Below, piece after piece: positions 55,485 to 64,000 of a stretch of DNA of 64,000 nucleotides. The position numbers were made by a program, and so were the translations under genes. The notes under the pieces were generated by a model, which searched no databases, was not told the DNA's origin, and saw only the letters and a program-made list of their open reading frames with translations. The DNA is taken from NCBI RefSeq assembly GCF_019320115.1, contig NC_089583.1, forward strand, positions 75,347,368 to 75,411,367. Reading direction: 5' to 3'. Position 1 is the stretch's first letter. Each line of letters begins with the position of its first letter. The DNA is from Miscanthus floridulus. Lineage: Eukaryota > Streptophyta > Magnoliopsida > Poales > Poaceae.

Positions 55485-57997
55485 CCCCCTAAGTCTAACA
55501 TACTCGATCCCTCTCCCCCTTTGGTGTCAAACACCAAAACCTAAGGGTCGGTCGGCGAGGCTGCAACGGACGAGTCGGGCACTAAGGTATGAGGAGCGAG
55601 CTAGAACTATGTGCCATCATCATCTAATCCTAAGCTCTGAGCTGTCTGACCCTCTATAGCTAGAAGTGATGCTGAAGCGATCTAGGTTAGATCAGGGATA
55701 GGTGCGGCCTAAGACTCTGCAGGTATGACTGTAGCAGGTGGCTCTAATGATGCAACTGAAGAAGGGAGTGCCTCTGTAGTCCTAGTAATAGGTGCAACTG
55801 TGGAAGGACCTAGGACATGAAGATATGGTGGAGTAGGCTACCCTGTCAACTCACTGAAGGTAGCACCAAGGCTCCTGGAAACTGTGGTATCTGGTGCTAG
55901 CAGCGAGGAAGTCTGAGCCGGTGTGAAGCCCATTTGAAAAGGTGTGTACTACGGGGCTGGCACTGGCGAGGGAAACCACTAGGACACCTACTCTGTAGGT
56001 GAAGCAAACAGAGTAGCAGTCTATCCCTGACTCTGAAGCCCACTGGGTTGTAAAGCTGGAGTCATAGAAGTGGTGGCAGGCTAGCCGATCTGGGGTGAAG
56101 GCTATGGCGATGGAGCCCCAATAGCTGTCACAACATGCTACATAAATCCAAGGAGCTACTGCTGTATGAGGAGCTACTACTGATGCATGGCCTGCTGCTA
56201 CTGCTGTATAGCCTGCTATTGTCGCTAGAACTCACCATACCTAGTCTGGAACTGTGCAAATGTAGCAGCGGTCTCCTGGGCTTAGCGAGTCTAATCCTAC
56301 CTCATCCGCTCAAGTATAGTAAGGAGAGTGGGGTCTGTCTATGGTGCAGGTGGAGCTAAACTAGAGCTACTAGCCTCATGGTCATGTCGTCATGGAGGCA
56401 TCTAAGGGATAGCCTGGTAGTCATCATCTGAGCTATCACTAGGGTCGCTCTCGACCATCCCCTCTTGCTGAGCATCTAACTGCTCCTCCTCTATAACTGC
56501 TATGCCCCTGATGGTCTCATCCTGCTGGGCTACAGTCTCTGGCACCTTTGGATGATGGCATGGCTGGCTAGGTGTCCTCCCTGTACTGTGGCAGAGCATC
56601 TGAGTCATGTTGTATGTAGGGAACTCTATAGTAGCACCACTGTACTCTGCGAGTATCTTAGGTGGCCTCACTATAACTGCTCTATGAATCAAGAATGTAA
56701 TCTAGTGAGCATATAGCAACTGTTGGTGACCTCTGAACCCCTCTGCAATAGTATCCTCCATCTCTAAAAGTAAAAGATCCCAAATATCAAAGATAGTCTG
56801 CTACATCAGGGCGTTTAGTAGCCACAACAGAATGCGAGTCAATCCCTCGTGATACCCCATCCTCAGAAGTAGGGTCCTCCTCATGATAGCATCAAGCACT
56901 CTAGCAGTAGGAGTGAGGTCATTGGTTGTCCTGCTCGACCCCTCGCTGAATGGCTCTATGAAGCAATGGCGAACCAAATCTGTAGGAGGCACCATACCGC
57001 CATGAGGGTGTCTGGGAGGCACTGTCTGTCCATAGCAAACCTCATGTAGCTAGACTGGTTGCTCCTAAAGCCTAAGAATCTCCCTGACCCTAAAGCTCAT
57101 CAGCCTATAATCTCTGCCTCTAAATGCAAAGTGTATAAATTTGTGCTGCGGGTCAATCCAAAGTGTAGCATAGAACTCACGGACCCAAGATGGAACATAT
57201 AAGCCTGTCTATCCGAGTAAGTCTGTCAGCCCTGGCAAGTAAGATAGGTAAGGGCGAATATGCTCTCTAGCTACTGCTACAATGGACTCAATATTGCACA
57301 CCCTCTAAGACCTGAATGCAGCCCCACTATTAAGATATGCATGATAAAAATCCACCTACAGTGGTGTGTAGAAGCCCTCTGATGCACACTCATCCTGCCT
57401 CAGCGAAAACCACTCCTCAAACAGCACGAACCTGAGTTGTTGCACCTGCATGGTCATGGTGGCCCTCAAGTCCAGATAAGTCACTGGAGGTAGACCCTGT
57501 GGTCTAGGAGGCAGATGAGAACCCCTCTGCTGTATCTCTGCCCTCGGTGTCACCTAGGTACGAGTACAACCAGAGCAGCATAGCTATGGTGCCGGCTCTG
57601 TCTCCTCTGCCTGCTCTCCCTCCTGAGTCTGCTCTGCTGGCTGTGGCTCCTGTTGTGACTCCCCCTGAGGCTGACTCTCATCAATAGCAACACACCGTCC
57701 TCCAACCATGGTTGTCCTAGCTAGACCACCATGATGATGCTCAACCTCCTAGATAGTGGCCCTCTGAGCAGGAGAAAGATGATCTGCACTCTATACTCCA
57801 CTCCTAGCACCTCCTACCTCTGCGCGCTCTACGATGGCTGCAGCTGCGGCTGTTCTTGCTGTGTCAGCATCTAGATACTTCCACTTCTTTGATGTGAGCT
57901 TCTTTGTTGCCTTGCCTTTCATGTCAGTAGGCAAGCGAGGCGGACGCCTCGGATCCTCATCACCTAGACCACCATCGACATTCTTGACACGGGCCAT
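55485..57997 (-). pseudogene. Copia third ORF, minus copy
   Basis: ATG at 57997-57995 opens MARVKNVDGGLGDEDPRRPP, then a Lys-rich stretch (KGKATKKLTSKKWKYL). The conserved central region is readable in pieces: TMQVQQLRFVLFEEWFSLRQ (57553-57356), MPPRHPHGGMVPPTDLVRHC (57022-56801) and the 56692-56402 frame ending in DSSDDDYQAIP. A Gln-rich segment (about 56300-56135) and a Ser/Pro-rich tail follow to about 55485. Nine of the ten stops I read in the Gln-rich segment are TAG. Sharing of this gene by two independently inserted copies shows it belongs to the family. Its function is unknown. Confidence 0.8.
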
Positions 57998-59425
57998 CTG
58001 AAACGAATTGTTGCCTCTGACAAAGATCAACTACCAACTATCCCTTCTGAGGCTTGGCCTCAATCTATACTCACGAGGTTGGCCCTGAGTTGACTGATAA
58101 CTGCCAATGATACCTCAGAAACACCGACTCACTGCACATTAGAATAGATCGGATATATGAATAATTACAATATATCTAGAGATACGAAAGCCTAAGAAGC
58201 AAGCAATATATACGAAATTGGAAATGAGGGCTTGCTACCTGACGAACCAGGGAACCGAAGAACAAGGAATGGATCATAGAGAACCACCGGGTTAGCACTG
58301 AAGCTAGGGTTAGGGTTTTAGCGAGGCAATGTGGTGCATCGATTTGGGCTGGTTGCTTGCACTATTGTGGATCTCGACGGTGGCTTGGGTGTGCTCAGGT
58401 GGCTCTGCTGCAGTGGGTACGACAGCATGGGAAGGCAGCATAGATAGAGGTCATGAGCATGGCGGCACTAGGGCATGGCATGGGCAAGCTATGGTGGCAT
58501 GGACATGGTGGCGTGATGGGCATGTGGTGACACGTGGGCTCAGGAAGGCGCGGTGGGGCGGTGCGGAAACTACGGGGAGGCACAATGCAGGGCGGCGCCT
58601 TGGCTTAGGAGCGGCAAAGTCAGCGCGGGGGCGGCGGATTCATGGTGGATGTAGGTTAGGTCAACCAGTGGTGGCATTATATGGTGGCCCTACCCGTGAT
58701 AGAAAAGGAAATGGAGAAAAGAGTTTGGATCCCGCACGTTTTCAACTAACCAGACGCTTCGGTGGCAATGACCGGACGTTGTCACCTAGAGTTCGGTCGA
58801 TTCCAGAGAAGTCCAAAACCCCTGGAATTGTGACCAAATATGTTTGATCACCACTGATTGGACATAGCCAGAGTCTAGTCCAACTTGTCTCCTTCGTCTT
58901 CGCTCGATCGGATGTAGGAACACCTTCTGACCGGACGCTAGACAGCAGAGTCCGGTCACACCTTCATAGCAAGGTTCACCTCCTATAAATTGACCGGACG
59001 CTGGACTTCAGAGTTCGGTGCAGCGTTTGTTTACTCTTTTCTAGCAAATCTTCAAAGTTCCTTCACGCTGCTTGTTCCTAATCAAGTCCCATCTTGAATA
59101 AGACCCAAATAAATACCAATTGGGACTGATATGAGTGACCTCTCTCAAACCCTCAAAATTTTCAAAATATTTTACCTTAGGCTATAATTCTTTTTAAGAA
59201 AATAGGCAATAAAAGGGTGATTGAAGAGAAACGACAAAACAACATTCATGCATATGCAATGTAATACTTGAAAGTAAATCTAGTTGCTTGTTAAGTTTGA
59301 TCCAAGGTTAAGCTTATTCACATGCTTTCCGGTGGTTATCTTAACCATGTTAGACAAGCCTTAAGTGCATTACCACAAAATAATCATGTTGTATATCACA
59401 ATGCAATGCATGGGACAACACAAGC
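57998..59425 (-). other. Pol-to-third-ORF spacer (minus copy)
   Basis: This is the counterpart of 22647-24102, with CCGGACGC-type arms at 58740-59010 and a GC-rich part at 58330-58680. The 172-codon plus-strand frame at 58329-58847 has no recognisable domain and I treat it as chance. Confidence 0.6.
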
Positions 59426-60918
59426 TCATTTTCTAGTGAAGTTGCTAAAATCAAGAACATTAAGCTCATTCAGTAATCTACAAAATGTTGCCTCATATAG
59501 CGGTTTAGTGAAGATATCAGTTAATTGATCCTCGGTCCTTACACATTCTAATGATATATCATTCTTAGCAACATGATCTATAAGAAAGTGATGGCGGATA
59601 TCTATGTGCTTGGTACGAGAGTGTTGAACCGGATTGTTTGCAAGTTTTACCACACTTTCATTGTCACATAAAAGAGGTACTTTTTTTCTAGAACTACACC
59701 ATAGTCTAGCAAAGTTTATTTCATATAAAGTATTTGTACGCAACAAGCACCCATGGCAATGTATTCCACTTTGGTGGTGGACAAAGCCATACTATTTTGT
59801 TTCTTGGAGGACCAAGACACAAGTGATCTACCAAGCAAATAGCACCCTTTGGATGTGCTTTTTCTATCAACTTTGCAACCGACATAATTCGAATTGGAAT
59901 AGCCAACCAATTCAAATATAGCTCCTTTGGGATACCAAAGGCCAATACTTGGTGTGTGCTTAAGATACCTAAGGATTCTTTTAACAGCAATCAAATGAGT
60001 TTCCTTAGGATTAGCTTGAAATCTAGCACACATACACACACTAAACATGATGTCGGGCATAGATGCGGTTAAATATAACAAGCTACCAATCATAGAGCAG
60101 TAGAGAGTTTAATCAACTGTGTTACCTCCCTCATCTAGGTCGAGATATCCATTAGTTGGCATTGGTGTCTTAATTAGCTTACATTCATCCATCTTGAATC
60201 TCTTGAGAAGATCATTTGTATATTTCTCTTGAGAGATGAAAATCCCTTCTCTCATTTGCTTGACTTGAAAACCAAGAAAGAATGTAAGCTCTCCAATCAT
60301 TGACATCTCGAACTCCTTCGATATCAATTCATGAAACTCTTTGCAAGAATCTTCATTTGATGATCCAAAAATGATATCATCAACATACACTTGACAAATG
60401 AAGTTATGTCCATCAAGCTTCTTGGTGAATAGTGTGGTATCGACCTTCCCAATGGTGAAGCCCTTCTCAATGAGGAAGTTCCGAAGGCACTCATACCAAG
60501 CTCTTTGTGCTTGCTTAAGCCCATATAACGCTTTGGACAACCTATAAACATGATTAGGATATCTAGGGTCTTCAAACCTAGGAGGTAGATCAATATAGAC
60601 TAGTTCATTAATAAAGCCATTTAAAAATGCACTTTTCACATCCATTTGATATAGTTTCATTTCATGATGTGATGCATATGCAAGGAGGATACGAATGGCT
60701 TCTAGTCTTGCAACCGATGCAAAGGTCTCTCCAAAATCTAAACCTTCAACTTGAGAGAACCCCTTTGCAACTAGTCTTGCCTTGTTCCTCACAACAATGC
60801 CTTGATCATCTTGCTTGTTGTGGAACACCCACTTTGTTCCAATGACTCTTGCACCTTGTAGTCGCTCTTCAAGAGTCCACACTTCATTGCGGGTGAAGTT
60901 GTTCAACTCTTCATGCAT
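59426..60918 (-). pseudogene. Copia RT and RNase H, minus copy
   Basis: RT is open from 60918 to 60109 ([20 protein letters not shown] ... YVDD at 60387-60376 ... FFLGFQVKQM). A TAA at 60109 replaces what is CAA in the other copy, after which RNase H continues in the same frame (60093-59716). A frameshift near 59730 puts the last part (RTKHIDIRHHFLIDHV) in another frame ending at TAG 59428-59426. It is less frameshifted than the plus copy, but RNase H is disrupted. Confidence 0.9.
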
Positions 60919-60939
60919 GGCGTTTATCCAATCTGGATC

Positions 60940-62642
60940 TTAAAGAGCTTCTTCTACCTTAGTAGGCTCAAAGCAAGAGACAAAAGAGTGATGTTCAATA
61001 AATAAAGCAAGCTTTTGAGAGAGAGTTATTACTCCCTTTGATGGACTCCCTATGATGAGATCTTGTGGATGAGCTTGTAGTAGAGATGAGTTTCTTCTAT
61101 CAACCACTTGAGGGGGAGGTTGTGGAGCATCAACATCATGTGCTTGTGTCACCATTTGCTCATGAGAGACATGAGTGTCTTCATTTTCTACTCTTCCATC
61201 TATATCACCATCTTGTGGCATATTTGATGAAAAAGGTGGATTGATCACTTGCACATCATCTTCATCATCATTGGGCTTGATGTCTCCAACTAGAATATTC
61301 TTCATGGCCTCCCTCAATGGTTCATCACCTACATCATTAAGATTCTCATATGCTCCTTGGGAGCCGTTAGATTCATCAAATTCCACATCATATGTTTCTT
61401 CAACTAAGCTAGTGGCATGATTAAATACTCTATATGCTTTGGACTTTGATGAGTAACCAATAAGAAAACCAATATCACAACATCTTTGAAACTTCCCTAG
61501 GTGTTGTTGCTTCTTGTAGATGTAGCATTTACAACCAAACACCCTAAAGAAGGAGACGTCTGGCTTCTTCCCATTGAGCAACTCATAAGGTGTCTTGCTA
61601 AGAAACTTTTGAAGGAATAAACGGTTGGATGCATATCATGCAGTGTTGATAGCTTCTGCCCATAGAGCTTCGGGAGTGTTGTACTCATCAAGCATTGTTC
61701 TTGCTAGGGTGATTAATTTCTGATTCTTTCTCTCAACTACACCATTTTGTTGAGGAGTATATGTTGTGGAGACCTCATGCTTGATCACAACTTCATCACA
61801 ATAGGCTTCTATGTTTATGTTGTCAAATTCTTTACCGTTGTCACTTCTAATCTTCTTGAGCTTTACTTCAAACTACTTTTGTGCTCTCTTGGCAAACTTC
61901 TTGAAGCATGATGCAACTTCAGATTTGTCATGAAGGAAGAACACCCATGTGTATCTTGAATAGTCATAAATAATCACAAGACAATAAAGATTTCCTCTCA
62001 AACTCTTGTATGTTGTTGGTCCAAATAAGTCCATGTGAAGGAGTTCTAGCACTCTTGTGGTTGACCTAAAAGCTTTTGTTGGATGAGTATTTGCAACTTG
62101 CTTGCTGGCTTGACATGCACTACAAAGCTTGTCCTTTTCAAACTTCACATCCTTCAACCCTCTTACCAAATCATTCTTCATTAGCTTCTTGAGTGAGCTC
62201 ATCCCAACATAAGCAAGTCTTCTATGCCATAGCCACCCAAGTGTTGTTTTGGTGAATAGGAAAGTCTTCAAATTAGCATCTTTGGAGGTGAAGTCCACTA
62301 GATATAGGTTGTTGTATCTAAATCCCTTGAATATCACTCGATCATCATCTTTCTTGGATACAACCACTTCCTTCTCGGTAAATAGGCATTGAAAGCCAAG
62401 ATCACACAATTGTCCAATGGGTAGCAAGTTGAAGCAATATATAGCACATTTGAGATAGAATGATCATTTGATATTGCCACTTTGCCTAATCCTTTAACCT
62501 TGCCCTTTAAATTATCTCTAATTGTGATTTTTTCTTGTCCATCTACTTCATCTAGTGAGGTGAACATATGAGGATCACCAGTCATATATTGTGTGCAACC
62601 ACTATCAATAACCCAATGACTTCCACTGGTCTTGTAGTTCAC
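60940..62642 (-). pseudogene. Copia protease and integrase, minus copy
   Basis: The protease start with WVIDSGCTQYMTGD is in the 62642-62334 frame. A frameshift near 62430 leads into 62427-61873: pre-integrase linker with TLGWLWHRRLAYVG, then MDLFGPTTYKS and YDYSRYTW. Integrase continues with SDNGKEF, QQNGVVERKN and the tail (61581-60940: RVFGCKCYIYKKQQ, then an acidic region). It retains the roughly 70-codon segment that the plus copy lost. In-frame stops lie near 61873 and 61640. Confidence 0.87.
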
Positions 62643-62656
62643 CTACACACAAGAGA

Positions 62657-64000
62657 TCAAGCTTTAGGAACCCAAACTTGTTGAGGGCCCTTCACCTTCT
62701 CAACAAGTAACTTTGCTACCCAAATTCTTAGGCCTATTCTTGTTGGGAGGTCCTAAGAACATGACTTTTATCTTTTCACTAGAATCCTTTCTAAGCATGT
62801 AGTGAGCATTGAAAGCAAAAGGTCTAGCATGCTTGGGCAAGGGTTATGGTGGAGGAGTTTGGCACTCATGGGCAAAGTGGCCTTCTTGTCCACACTCAAA
62901 ACATCTCTTTGGCTTTGGCTTTGACTTGTGTTGTTGTTGTTGAGCTTGAGCCTTCTTCTCTTGGTTTGCTAAATACTCAATGCCACTTCTATCCATCTTC
63001 ATGATGGTGTTCATTAGTAGCTCACTTTGAAGATGCTTGCCTCTTGTGAACTTGTTCAATCCAATCTTGAGATGCTCTTTCTCCAACTTGAGCTTCTTGT
63101 TCTCTTCCTTGAGTGCATCATTATTTTTCTCTTCCTTGAGTTTCTTGTTCTCTTCTTTTAGCTTCTCATTCTCAAGAATCAAATCACCATCATGATTAAG
63201 AGTTTCTAGCACTATAGTGTTGGTGGTTATGAGCTCTTCAAGATCTTTCTTGAGCTTTTCATTGTCATTTTTGAGCTTGACATACTCATCATAATTATAG
63301 GTCTCAACCACTTGCTTGCCCTTGCTACTAGAACTTTGTTCAATGCTCTCAATGATCAAATCATCACATGATGTAGCTATATCAATCTTAACAACATCGT
63401 TAGTAGCATCATGTGGCTCATTGGATAAAAATTCTTAAGCAATGACAAGATTACCATGATTAATCTTAAGAGTGGTATATTCTTCTTTTAGCATATTATG
63501 GCTAGTGATGAGCTCATTATGTATCCTCTCAAGTTTATCATGTTTATCTTTAAGCTCTTTCTTAGAAGATTTGAGCTCCTTGAGTTTGGATGACATAACA
63601 TCATTTGCTTCTCTAAGCTCAACACTAGCCTTTTCGGCTACATCACATTTGGCTAAAAGAGAATCATTCTTAGCTTCTAGCTTGTCATTCTTAGCTCTAG
63701 TCTTTCTAATGATCTTAGTATATTGATTTAGCAATTTAACAAGATTGTCATAAGAAGGTGATTCATATTCATCATCATCACTATCACTATCATCATTGTT
63801 AGCATGATCATCACCACTACTATCATCATCATTTGATACCTTGCGTTCACCTTTTGCCATAAGGCATAGGTGTGTAGAGGATGATGGCAGTGGTGTCGGT
63901 GAAGATGATGAAGAGTCAATCATAATGGCGGCCACCTTCTCATTATCACTATCATCATCAGATGAGCAACTTGATGAATCAATGTCCATGAGCCAATCAC
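62657..64000 (-). pseudogene. Copia gag C-terminal half, minus copy (runs off the window)
   Basis: The visible part has Asp/Ser tracts (HANNDDSDSDDDEYESPSYD), the Lys/Glu coiled coil, the zinc knuckle CFECGQEGHFAHEC at about 62902-62862 and the basic tail. It ends at TGA 62659-62657. A TAA near 63434 splits it, and a second break lies near 62844. The N-terminal domain and first knuckle are beyond 64000. Confidence 0.87.

Larger units (their letters stand above)
53486..64000 (-). mobile_element. Second copy of the large copia element, minus strand, cut by the window
   Basis: From left to right (3' to 5'): 3' LTR, PPT, third ORF, spacer, RH-RT, IN-PR, gag. Gag, the primer site and the 5' LTR continue past 64000, so the right target duplication cannot be seen (the left one would be ATGTG). 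It is the same family as 14242-31801 in inverted orientation. It lacks the gag duplication, the PR-IN deletion and the NA1 insertion of that copy, but has its own stops and frameshifts. Confidence 0.92.

Noticed and set aside
58329..58847. 172-codon plus-strand frame with a Trp/Gly-rich protein
   Set aside because: It lies antisense in the copia spacer, with no counterpart frame in the other copy and no known domain.

Overview
This window looks like intergenic heterochromatin from a large plant genome, most likely a grass. I would guess the sugarcane/sorghum/Miscanthus group from the style of the repeats, but that is an inference and not a species call. I found no convincing host gene, tRNA, rRNA or CRISPR array. 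Nearly every base can be assigned to LTR retrotransposons inserted into one another. Most reading frames are fragments of gag, protease (PR), integrase (IN), reverse transcriptase (RT) and RNase H (RH).

Layout. (1) 164-2478 is a minus-strand Ty1/copia-type LTR carrying a 1.2 kb solo LTR (459-1671). (2) 2479-2930 is the start of a minus-strand Ty3/gypsy chromovirus (Tekay-like) LTR, called the 'host LTR' here. Further pieces of it appear to lie at 35805-35869 and 53308-53485. (3) 2931-7576 is a truncated minus-strand Tat-like gypsy element (LTR, primer-binding site, decayed gag). (4) 7577-35804 is a plus-strand Tekay-like chromovirus that lacks its 5' half. It holds a 4.6 kb minus-strand solo LTR of its own superfamily (9146-13734, target duplication GAAAG) and a 17.6 kb copia element (14242-31801, target duplication ATGAG). 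That copia element in turn holds a 3.5 kb gag-protease-only gypsy element (25860-29332, target duplication GAGCG). (5) 35870-53307 is a minus-strand, nearly structurally complete Tekay-like element with two 3.6 kb LTRs. A second gag-only gypsy element (44698-49231) sits in its leader. (6) 53486 to the window end is a second copy of the big copia element, minus strand, running off the right edge.

How the parts relate. The two copia copies share an unusually large gag with two separated zinc knuckles and a charged coiled coil, an out-of-frame gag/pol boundary, and a third reading frame between pol and the 3' LTR. Both gag-only gypsy elements keep initiator-Met-tRNA primer sites, polypurine tracts and paired LTRs but lack RT, RH and IN, so they would depend on enzymes from another element. 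Chromodomain remnants in both Tekay-like copies fit their habit here of inserting into their own family.

Decay. Stop codons in the copia third ORF are overwhelmingly TAG, mostly at glutamine positions. Differences between the copia LTR pair cluster at CG sites. Both are expected if methylated cytosines in CG and CHG context deaminated. Order of events, lineage names and the loss of the 5' half of the plus-strand Tekay-like element are inferred from alignment by eye.
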